Shown in pieces: positions 27,555 through 35,008 of a stretch of DNA of 64,000 nucleotides. Position 1 is the first letter of the stretch, and every line of letters starts with the position of its first letter. Location of the stretch: assembly GCF_013388355.1 (NCBI RefSeq), contig NZ_CP058246.1, forward strand, positions 930,001-994,000, written 5' to 3'. The notes beneath the pieces were generated by a model. The model saw nothing but the letters and a program-made list of their open reading frames with translations, made no database searches and had not been told where the DNA came from. The position numbers and the translations under genes are program-made. Source of the DNA: Flavobacterium sp. LPB0248 (lineage in GTDB: Bacteria; Bacteroidota; Bacteroidia; Flavobacteriales; Flavobacteriaceae).

Positions 27555-27555
27555 T

Positions 27556-27802
27556 CAGAGATTAATCTTAAAACTAAGTTAATTATGAAAAATATTCGGT
27601 GATTTTCAAGCTTCAGGAAAGTAAAAAATTGAGCTAAACAAGCAGTATTTAAAGCAAAAAACAAAAGCTCTGATTGATCTAAAAAAACAACTCAATCACA
27701 ACACAATTAAAAAGACAAAATGAATTTCCAGATCAAAAAAGAAATCTAAAACCTACAAACAAAGAAAAAACAATTAAACATTAACCAAAACCAATTCAAA
27801 GT
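27556..27802 (+). other. Long 5' leader of susC with two tiny ORFs and competing stems
   Basis: The ~245-nt leader contains MKNIR-stop (from 27584) and MNFQIKKEI-stop (27720-27749). ATTGAG (27628-27633) can pair with CTCAAT (27691-27696), while the overlapping GAGCT can pair with AGCTC (27666-27670) and TGATTGA (27671-27677) with TCAATCA (27692-27698). These pairings exclude one another. Stems are short, so regulation is only a possibility. Confidence 0.3.
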
Positions 27803-30800
27803 ATGAAATTATTAACCCAAAAAAAGCCAAGAGATTTTCGGATTAACAATTTATCCCGTAAAGAAATCGGAATAACGGTTCTCTCGTTATTAGTTTTTAC
27901 ATTTCAAGCTTCTGCAGCTTCTTCTATAAATATTTCTGATAAAAACAACACGGCACTATTTTTTGAAAAAACTGTAAAAGGTACTGTAACAGATCAAAAT
28001 GGCATGCCTCTTCCAGGCGCCAATGTTGTAGTTAAAGGAACTACAAAAGGAGTTCAAACTGATGTAGACGGAAGTTTTGCTATTACAGTTCCAGATAATG
28101 CTACAAAACTTGTGATTACTTTCATTGGTATGGAAGATCAAGAAGTAAGCATTGGAAGCTCTCCTCTAAAAATTGTCATGAAAGAAGCTGGACAAAAACT
28201 AGAAGAAGTCGTTATTGGATACGGAAAATCTAAGAAAAAAGACCTTACTGGTTCTGTGAGTTCACTTAGCAAAGACAATTTAAACTTAGGTGGAACGGTT
28301 GCAAACGTTGGACAAGCTCTTCAAGGGCGTGCTTCTGGAGTACAGGTTCAGCAAAATAGTTATGCGCCAGGAACAAATCCTCAAGTTGTAATTAGAGGTG
28401 GAAACTCAATCAATACTTCTAATGCTCCATTATATGTTGTTGACGGATTCATTACGAGTACTGGAGCTTCGATTAGTCCAAACGACATTGAAAATATTCA
28501 GATTCTAAAAGATGCCGCTTCTACAGCAATTTACGGTGCTCGTGGAGGAAATGGGGTAATTTTGATTACAACTAAAAAAGGAAAAGCTGGAAAAATGAAT
28601 GTGGAAGCTGAGATTTCTGATGGTTTTCAAAATATCATAAAACAACCATCTTTAATGACTGGACAGCAATATGCAGATTATCAAAATGCTCTTAATGCTG
28701 AAAACGGAAGACCTCCACTTTTCCCTTCAAGCTTTCCTGTTGCCAACACTAACTGGTTTGACGCTGCAACTCGTCCTGGAGAAGTGCTTAACAGAACGCT
28801 TACTTTTAGCGGAAGCGACCAAAATTCAAAATTCTTTCTTTCTGGAAACTATTTAAAACAAACTGGAGCTATCGTAAATACTGATTTTGAAAGATATACT
28901 GTGAGAATGGGCGCAGAAAAGAAATTCAACGATAAGTTAAGCATGGGCATGAATGCTTATGGCGCTGTTGCTGAAGGAAATAATAGCGATTTTGGCGATA
29001 ATATTTTGTCTCCAATGTTCTCTATCCAAACTGCTCCGCCAGCTATTCCAATTTACAATGCAGATGGTTCTTATTATAAATTTCAAGGAAAAGACAATGC
29101 ATTAGCACTTTTACTTGAACCGACAGATCATACAATCAATAGATTGGTAAACGGAAACATGTTTTTGGATTATCAAATCATTAAAGGATTGACATATCAT
29201 TTTGGTGCTGGTGCAGAATGGCAAGAAAATATTCAAGGAAAATATACTCCAAGTACTTTAGTAGCAGGAGCTGCATTAAAAGGTTCTGGTTCAGAAGAAA
29301 ACAAAACGTATTTCAGATGGAGTACAGAGCAATACTTAACGTATAAATTTGATATCAAAGAAGTACATGCAATTACCGCAATGATTGGTACTTCTAACCA
29401 AAAAGATACTTACGAAAGAATGAGAGCTGCTGGAACAGGTTTTTCTAGTGACTTATTGACTTATTACAATTTACAAGGAGCTTCAGTCTATTTAAAACCT
29501 GAAACAGAAAAAACAGAAACGAAATTGACATCTTATTTTGGAAGGTTAAATTATGCATTCAATGATAAATACCTAGCAACCTTTACTATTAGAAAAGACG
29601 GTTCTTCTCGTTTTGGTCTAAACAACAAATTTGGTATTTTCCCTTCTGGAGCTGTAGCTTGGAAAATATCTAACGAATCTTTTATGCAAAACGTAAAAGC
29701 AGTTTCTGAACTTAAACTGAGAGCAAGTTATGGTATCACAGGTAGTGACGGTATTGGAGATTATGCTTATATGAGCCGATTGTCTTCTTGGGGTGTAACT
29801 ATTGCTCCTGATCAATTCGTATCAGGGACTGAGCCAGCCAACTTAGCAAATCCAAATCTAAAATGGGAACAAACTGCTCAAACTGATATTGGTTTAGATT
29901 TAGGCTTATTTAATGATAAACTTTCTATTACATTCGATTATTACAAAAAAAGAACTAGTGATGCCCTTTTAAATGTTCCTGTTGGAGGATGGTGGGGATT
30001 TGATACTCAAAGAATTAATTCTGGAGTAATTGATAACCACGGTGTCGAATTAGGAATAAGCACTACAAACTATAGAAATGATAAATTTACTTGGACAACT
30101 TCTTTAAATGTGGCTTATAACAAACAAGAAGTGGTATCTCTAGCTGACAATGTAAAAATCATCAGCACAAATACTTCAAATCCAAGTGGAACGGTTTCTG
30201 GTCAAGAATTTACAAGATTGGAACCAGGAAAAGAAATGGGAGTTTTGTTTGGTTACAAATACGCAGGAGTTATCAAAACTGGAGAAACTTATGCTCCTCA
30301 ACCATTATCTGTTGCTGGAGATCCTAAGTATGTCGACGTTGATGGCGATGGTAAGATTACAGCAAAAGATAGAACATATTTAGGAAATTCTATCCCGCAT
30401 TATGTGGCTGGTTTTAATAACGATTTCAGGTATAGAAATTTTGATATGAATATCTTTTTCCAAGGCGCTTTTGATTATTCAGTTTACAATATGACTAAAA
30501 TGGTTGGTGAATCTTCTACAAGCACAGATGCACTAAACCGTTGGGTTGCTGGAAAAAACGAAAACACAGATATTCCTAGAGATGGTTATTACAAAAGCAC
30601 TTACGGAAGTTATGTGAACTCTAAATTTGTTGAAGAAGCGTCTTATTTACGTTTGAAAAATGTTTCTATCGGATATACAATTCCTGAAAGCGCATTAAAA
30701 ACAGTTAAATTTATTGACAGCATCAGATTGTATGCGATTGGACAAAATCTATTGACAATTACAAACTATTCTGGAAATGATCCTGAGGTTAACGGACATT

Positions 30801-30907
30801 TTACTCCCGACAATACAACAAAACAAAATTTAGGTGGAGGAATCGACTTTAACTCATTCCCAGCTTCAAGAACTTTTATACTTGGAATTAAAGTAGCAAT
30901 TCACTAG
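27803..30907 (+). CDS. SusC/RagA-type TonB-dependent outer-membrane transporter
   Basis: 1034 residues. A long N-terminal signal region (to about ASAASS) is followed by a carboxypeptidase-D-regulatory-like domain (VKGTVTDQNGMPLPGANVVV, about 58-132). The TonB box region is LEEVVIGYG, the plug domain has QALQGRASGVQV and STAIYGARGGNGVILITTKK, and a 22-strand barrel ends IDFNSFPASRTFILGIKVAIH. It imports oligosaccharides or glycopeptides across the outer membrane together with the SusD lid encoded 36 bp downstream. Expression is likely controlled by the operator pair upstream. Confidence 0.97.
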   Translation: MKLLTQKKPRDFRINNLSRKEIGITVLSLLVFTFQASAASSINISDKNNTALFFEKTVKGTVTDQNGMPLPGANVVVKGTTKGVQTDVDGSFAITVPDNATKLVITFIGMEDQEVSIGSSPLKIVMKEAGQKLEEVVIGYGKSKKKDLTGSVSSLSKDNLNLGGTVANVGQALQGRASGVQVQQNSYAPGTNPQVVIRGGNSINTSNAPLYVVDGFITSTGASISPNDIENIQILKDAASTAIYGARGGNGVILITTKKGKAGKMNVEAEISDGFQNIIKQPSLMTGQQYADYQNALNAENGRPPLFPSSFPVANTNWFDAATRPGEVLNRTLTFSGSDQNSKFFLSGNYLKQTGAIVNTDFERYTVRMGAEKKFNDKLSMGMNAYGAVAEGNNSDFGDNILSPMFSIQTAPPAIPIYNADGSYYKFQGKDNALALLLEPTDHTINRLVNGNMFLDYQIIKGLTYHFGAGAEWQENIQGKYTPSTLVAGAALKGSGSEENKTYFRWSTEQYLTYKFDIKEVHAITAMIGTSNQKDTYERMRAAGTGFSSDLLTYYNLQGASVYLKPETEKTETKLTSYFGRLNYAFNDKYLATFTIRKDGSSRFGLNNKFGIFPSGAVAWKISNESFMQNVKAVSELKLRASYGITGSDGIGDYAYMSRLSSWGVTIAPDQFVSGTEPANLANPNLKWEQTAQTDIGLDLGLFNDKLSITFDYYKKRTSDALLNVPVGGWWGFDTQRINSGVIDNHGVELGISTTNYRNDKFTWTTSLNVAYNKQEVVSLADNVKIISTNTSNPSGTVSGQEFTRLEPGKEMGVLFGYKYAGVIKTGETYAPQPLSVAGDPKYVDVDGDGKITAKDRTYLGNSIPHYVAGFNNDFRYRNFDMNIFFQGAFDYSVYNMTKMVGESSTSTDALNRWVAGKNENTDIPRDGYYKSTYGSYVNSKFVEEASYLRLKNVSIGYTIPESALKTVKFIDSIRLYAIGQNLLTITNYSGNDPEVNGHFTPDNTTKQNLGGGIDFNSFPASRTFILGIKVAIH

Positions 30908-30943
30908 TCTAAAATGCTTTATAGTAACATTAAATTGATTAAA

Positions 30944-32455
30944 ATGAAAAAATATACAATCTTATTACTTTTACTTGCCGCTGGAACACAAGTTTCTTGC
31001 AATCAGGATCTTGATCCCACGGTATATAGCAGCTTGACTAATACCAATGGGTATCAGACAAAATCGGATGCTATTGCGGCTATCAATTCCATTTATGGAA
31101 GATTAAAAGGACCTTCTGTAGGCGATAACTTTTCGTATTGGGCTACAAGACACTTTGCACTGACTGATATCGCTACAGATTTAGGACACTGCCAATTTGG
31201 AGGAGATCCAGGACAATTATCATTAGGAACTTGGAACTCGGCAAACGGTCTTCTAAAAGAAGATTGGAACGCAATGTATAAATTGATTGCCAATGCTAAT
31301 AATGCGATTTTCAACATTACACCAATGAGTGGCATTACAGCTGCAGAAAAAGCTCAATTTATTGCAGAAGCTAAATTCTTAAGATGTTCTGCTTACATGG
31401 ATTTAACAGATTCTTGGGGACCAGTAATTTTAATTACAGAAGCCAATCTAGGAAATCCTGGTTATTTAGATCAAACTCCACCATCTTCTGTAGAAGAAAT
31501 CGATGCTTTTATAATTAAAGAATTAACCGAAGCTGCTGATGTGCTTCCAGTTAATTATAAAAACAATGATATTTATGGTACAAACGATGTGGGACGCGCT
31601 ACAAAAGGAGCTGCTCTTACATTATTGGCAAAATTATACTTGAGAAGCCATGATTGGCAAAAAGTGGTTACCTATACACAAAAAGTAATGGATTTAAACG
31701 AATATCATTTATATCCTTCTTACTTAGGTTTGTTCAAAGAAAGTAACAAATGGTGCAGCGAAAACATCTTCTCTTCTTTAAGCGACGCCAACACAAACGG
31801 AACTGAATTATTAAATCACTTTGGTCCTGTTGATCACCCTGTTGTTCAAAACAGATGGCAATATTATACTGTAAACTGGGATTTCTACAACACTTTTGGT
31901 GACGAAGATGAAAGAAAACAATGTTTCTTCCCAGAATTTATGGGTACAGACGGTCTTCTTCATAAACAAGCACCTTCATTGGGAGCGCAACCGCCAGCTG
32001 GAGAATTCTACATGCAAGACGTTTCTACAAAAAAATATGCAGACGACGAAACGACTACTTATTATGACGGTCATAGTGTAAACATTCTTCGTTATGCTGA
32101 TGTTTTATTGAGCAGAGCTGAGGCTTTAAATGAAATTAGCGGACCAACTCAAGAAGCGATTGACCTTATCAATCAAGTAAAAGGAAGATCTCATGCAAAA
32201 CTTTTGGTTTTATCAGATCATAATCAATCTAGTTTGAGAGATGCCATTTTACAAGAAAGAGGATGGGAACTTTTCTACGAAGGAAAACGCCGTTCAGATT
32301 TAATCAGAATGAACAAATATGATGTTTTGGTGAATGCATATCACCTTAGAGTTGGAGAAGCAGCTTTAATCAAAATGCCACAAAATAAATATTATACTTA
32401 TCCACAAAGTCAGGTAGACCTTAATCCAAACTTAAGCAACTCCGACAGACAATAA
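30944..32455 (+). CDS. SusD/RagB-type surface lipoprotein
   Basis: 503 residues from the ATG at 30944. An upstream in-frame ATG at 30914 would add ten residues before the signal and is rejected. Lipoprotein signal ILLLLLAAGTQVSC with the lipid-bearing Cys, then the helical TPR-like SusD fold (AIAAINSIYGRLKG, FIAEAKFLRCSAYMDLTDSW, SRAEALNEISG, ILQERGWELFYEGKRRSDLIRM). It acts as the binding lid of the SusC channel. It is followed by a strong terminator-like hairpin, so downstream genes may be expressed at lower level. Confidence 0.96.
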   Translation: MKKYTILLLLLAAGTQVSCNQDLDPTVYSSLTNTNGYQTKSDAIAAINSIYGRLKGPSVGDNFSYWATRHFALTDIATDLGHCQFGGDPGQLSLGTWNSANGLLKEDWNAMYKLIANANNAIFNITPMSGITAAEKAQFIAEAKFLRCSAYMDLTDSWGPVILITEANLGNPGYLDQTPPSSVEEIDAFIIKELTEAADVLPVNYKNNDIYGTNDVGRATKGAALTLLAKLYLRSHDWQKVVTYTQKVMDLNEYHLYPSYLGLFKESNKWCSENIFSSLSDANTNGTELLNHFGPVDHPVVQNRWQYYTVNWDFYNTFGDEDERKQCFFPEFMGTDGLLHKQAPSLGAQPPAGEFYMQDVSTKKYADDETTTYYDGHSVNILRYADVLLSRAEALNEISGPTQEAIDLINQVKGRSHAKLLVLSDHNQSSLRDAILQERGWELFYEGKRRSDLIRMNKYDVLVNAYHLRVGEAALIKMPQNKYYTYPQSQVDLNPNLSNSDRQ

Positions 32456-32462
32456 ATTACCT

Positions 32463-32505
32463 ATCAAGAATAGACAGTTAAATGTCTGTCTATTCTTGAT
32501 TTTTT
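32463..32505 (+). terminator. Strong stem-loop after susD
   Basis: Perfect 15-bp stem ATCAAGAATAGACAG / CTGTCTATTCTTGAT with an 8-nt loop and a T run. It lies between susD and the arylsulfotransferase-like gene. It could end most susCD transcripts. Confidence 0.85.
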
Positions 32506-32526
32506 ACAACAATAAAAGTACTTTTC
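32496..32526 (+). promoter_or_regulatory. Weak candidate promoter (TTG - 20 bp - TACTTTTC) for the genes behind susD
   Basis: TTG at 32496-32498 lies in the descending arm of the terminator, and TACTTTTC (32519-32526) has one mismatch to TAnnTTTG, 24 bp before the next ATG. It would let the downstream genes bypass the terminator. Confidence 0.3.
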
Positions 32527-32550
32527 TGTTTCACAAAAGAAGCTTTTCAG

Positions 32551-33957
32551 ATGATTAAAAAATTAATACAATACGGAAGTTTTATTTTAGTCCTGCTTGC
32601 ATTGGCAAGTTGTTCTAACAACCAAATTATCTCCAATATCAATATTGGCACTCATGGCAACAACGAACTGAAAATTCAGATCGATGTTACTACGAATGAC
32701 CAAGCTCAGGTAAATGCAGAATATTGGTCTGACAAAAAAGGAATAGAACACAAAATAACCTCTCCTATTTCAAATTCTGGTTTAAAACATTCATTAGTAC
32801 TTTGCAACATTACTCCAGAAACCAATTATAGTTTTCAACTAGTAACGGTTCAAGGCGACAACAAACAAACTAGTAAAGTTTATACTTTTAAATCGAGAAA
32901 ACTTCCAGAATGGCTACAAAAGCAATTTAAAGCCAATTGTCCGAAACCAGAATTGCTTCCTGAAAATTTCAAAAAAGGATTTTTGCTTTTAGCCAAAAGA
33001 GAAACTCCGGGAACTGCTTATATCGTTGACTACAAAGGAAATCTAAGATGGTACCATACGCTCGAAGGGACTGGATTTAAAGTCGTTCATTTTACAAAAG
33101 ACCAAACGATTCTTTCTATTTTGGGTACAAATGATGAACCAACAAGTTATGGAAGTGAAATTCTAGAAATTAACCTTAAAGGTGATACCTTAACTCATAT
33201 CAAAAAAGGGCAAGGCGATTTGAAGCAGGTTCTTCATCATGAAATCATAAAAAAATCGGCTGATGAAATTATCGCTTTAACTGTTGAGCAAAAAATAATT
33301 GATTTGACTTCTATCGGAGGAAAAAAACAAGATACTATCAACGGAGACGGAATTATAATCTTAAATAAAAAAGGAAAACAGCTTTGGAAATGGAGTGTTT
33401 TTGATGATTTAGATCCGTTTAAAGATAAGGATTTACTAAAAAACAAAAAAGATTGGACACATGCCAACAGTTTGAGCTACGATACAGATGGAAACTTTTT
33501 AATTTCTTTCTACAACAATGGTCAGATTTGGAAAATCAATTCTAAAACAGGAAAAGTAATCTGGAAATTAGGGAAAGGCGGCACAATGAAAATGGCTCCA
33601 GATGCTAATTTCTCTCAAGCGCATGCCGCACATATCGATCAAGAAGGCAGTTTATTGTTTTTTGATAATGGAGTCGACATCAAACAATCTTCTGTTTTTG
33701 CACTAAAAGTGGATGAAAAAAACAATGATGTAAAACTTGATTTTCATATCAAATTACCAAAAGATATATACAACGACAGAATGGGAAGTGCTTATATGAT
33801 CACTAAAGACCTCTTTTTGGTTTGTTGCTCTAAAAGACATATTACCGTTTTAACCAATAAAAAAGGTGTTTTGTTATGGGCTTTAGAATCTGAAATTCCG
33901 CCATACAGAACCATCTTTATTCCTGAAGAAAAACTGAAACCTTTTCTTCTAAATTAA
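32551..33957 (+). CDS. Arylsulfotransferase (ASST)-like beta-propeller lipoprotein
   Basis: 468 residues. Lipoprotein signal ILVLLALASCSN (Cys21), an N-terminal fibronectin-like beta domain to about residue 120, then repeated beta-propeller blades (AYIVDYKGNLRWYH, GQIWKINSKTGKVIWKLG). Histidines in DWTHANSLSYD (His304) and SQAHAAHID (His358/361) fall in the motifs that carry the active site of PAPS-independent aryl sulfate sulfotransferases. Family assignment is good; catalytic activity is not certain, since related propellers without activity exist. It is 12 bp upstream of the cytochrome gene. Confidence 0.78.
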   Translation: MIKKLIQYGSFILVLLALASCSNNQIISNINIGTHGNNELKIQIDVTTNDQAQVNAEYWSDKKGIEHKITSPISNSGLKHSLVLCNITPETNYSFQLVTVQGDNKQTSKVYTFKSRKLPEWLQKQFKANCPKPELLPENFKKGFLLLAKRETPGTAYIVDYKGNLRWYHTLEGTGFKVVHFTKDQTILSILGTNDEPTSYGSEILEINLKGDTLTHIKKGQGDLKQVLHHEIIKKSADEIIALTVEQKIIDLTSIGGKKQDTINGDGIIILNKKGKQLWKWSVFDDLDPFKDKDLLKNKKDWTHANSLSYDTDGNFLISFYNNGQIWKINSKTGKVIWKLGKGGTMKMAPDANFSQAHAAHIDQEGSLLFFDNGVDIKQSSVFALKVDEKNNDVKLDFHIKLPKDIYNDRMGSAYMITKDLFLVCCSKRHITVLTNKKGVLLWALESEIPPYRTIFIPEEKLKPFLLN

Positions 33958-33969
33958 AAAATAGTACCC

Positions 33970-34971
33970 ATGAAAAAAACAATTCTTATCGGACTTTTTT
34001 CAGCATTATCAATGGCTGTTTTCAATTCCTGCACCAAATCAAATTCACAGACTTTAGCTTCAAATACAATCAAAGAAGGAGAAGAAGATGAAGGCTATAT
34101 CACAGTTGATACTTCTCAAATTCCAGACGATCAATTTGGAGAATCGGTTCGCTATGGAAGAGAATTAATGATGAAAACCGCTTATTATATTGGACCAAAC
34201 GGAAAAAACGGACAATATTTAGGCAATAAAATGAACTGCACCAATTGTCATCAAGATGCGGGAACAAAACCTCATGCATTCAATTTAATGTCTTCACATG
34301 ACAATTATCCACAATATCGCGGACGCGAAAACAAAGTACTTACTTTAGCAGAAAGAGTTAATAACTGCATTATGCGTCCGCATTCTGGAAAACCGCTTCC
34401 GTTGGACAGCAAAGAAATGGTGGCGTTTTTATCTTACTTTAAATGGATCAGTAAATTTGTTCCAAAAGACGGTAAGTTTAAAGGAGCCAAAAATTTAGAA
34501 ATCGAATTTCCAGATGTTGCCGCAAGCCCAGAAAGAGGAAAAGTTTTATTTGCCGAGAACTGTGCAAGATGCCACGGAAATAATGGCGAGGGAGTTTACA
34601 ATGCCGACAAATCGGGTTACACCTACCCTCCACTTTGGGGACAATACGGTTATCAGCCTGGTTCAAGCATGCACCGCGTAATCAAACAGGCACAATGGTT
34701 AAAAAGCAACATGCCTTATGATAAAGTACTGCTTGGAAAACCGTATCTTACAGACAAACAAGCGCTTGATATTGCTGCTTATGTAAATGACGATTCCCAA
34801 CATTCAAGACCAAATCCAAAAACATTGGATTATCCAGACAAAATGGGCAAACCAATCGATTATGCACACAGTCCATTTAATGATAATTTTACTGAAGAAC
34901 AGCATAAATACGGCCCTTACAAACCTATTATAGCTTATTGGAAAAAACAAGGATGGAAAGCCGTTTACTAA
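33970..34971 (+). CDS. TsdA-like dihaem cytochrome c lipoprotein
   Basis: 333 residues. Lipoprotein signal AVFNSC (Cys21). Haem 1 site CTNCH at 90-94 in the context GNKMNCTNCHQDAGTKPHAF followed by YPQYRGRENKVLTLAERVNNC. Haem 2 site CARCH at 198-202. Cys133 in RVNNCIMRPHSGKPLPLDS occupies the place of the distal Cys ligand of haem 1 in thiosulfate dehydrogenase TsdA, and Met248 is a plausible haem 2 ligand. TsdA interconverts thiosulfate and tetrathionate in the periplasm. Its placement in a sugar-utilisation locus is unusual. The real electron donor is unknown. Confidence 0.88.
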   Translation: MKKTILIGLFSALSMAVFNSCTKSNSQTLASNTIKEGEEDEGYITVDTSQIPDDQFGESVRYGRELMMKTAYYIGPNGKNGQYLGNKMNCTNCHQDAGTKPHAFNLMSSHDNYPQYRGRENKVLTLAERVNNCIMRPHSGKPLPLDSKEMVAFLSYFKWISKFVPKDGKFKGAKNLEIEFPDVAASPERGKVLFAENCARCHGNNGEGVYNADKSGYTYPPLWGQYGYQPGSSMHRVIKQAQWLKSNMPYDKVLLGKPYLTDKQALDIAAYVNDDSQHSRPNPKTLDYPDKMGKPIDYAHSPFNDNFTEEQHKYGPYKPIIAYWKKQGWKAVY

Positions 34972-35008
34972 ACTCAAAATATACTATTTAACCTGATTAT
35001 ACAATACA

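Larger units (their letters stand above)
27470..27555 (+). repeat. Right arm of the 85-bp inverted promoter-operator repeat
   Basis: Faces susC. It carries operators at 27471-27484 and 27494-27507 (centres 23 bp apart), a TTCTTG at 27521-27526 and TAGTTTCG at 27547-27554. It is nearly identical to the reverse complement of 25053-25137, the two arms being about 2.4 kb apart. Confidence 0.9.
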
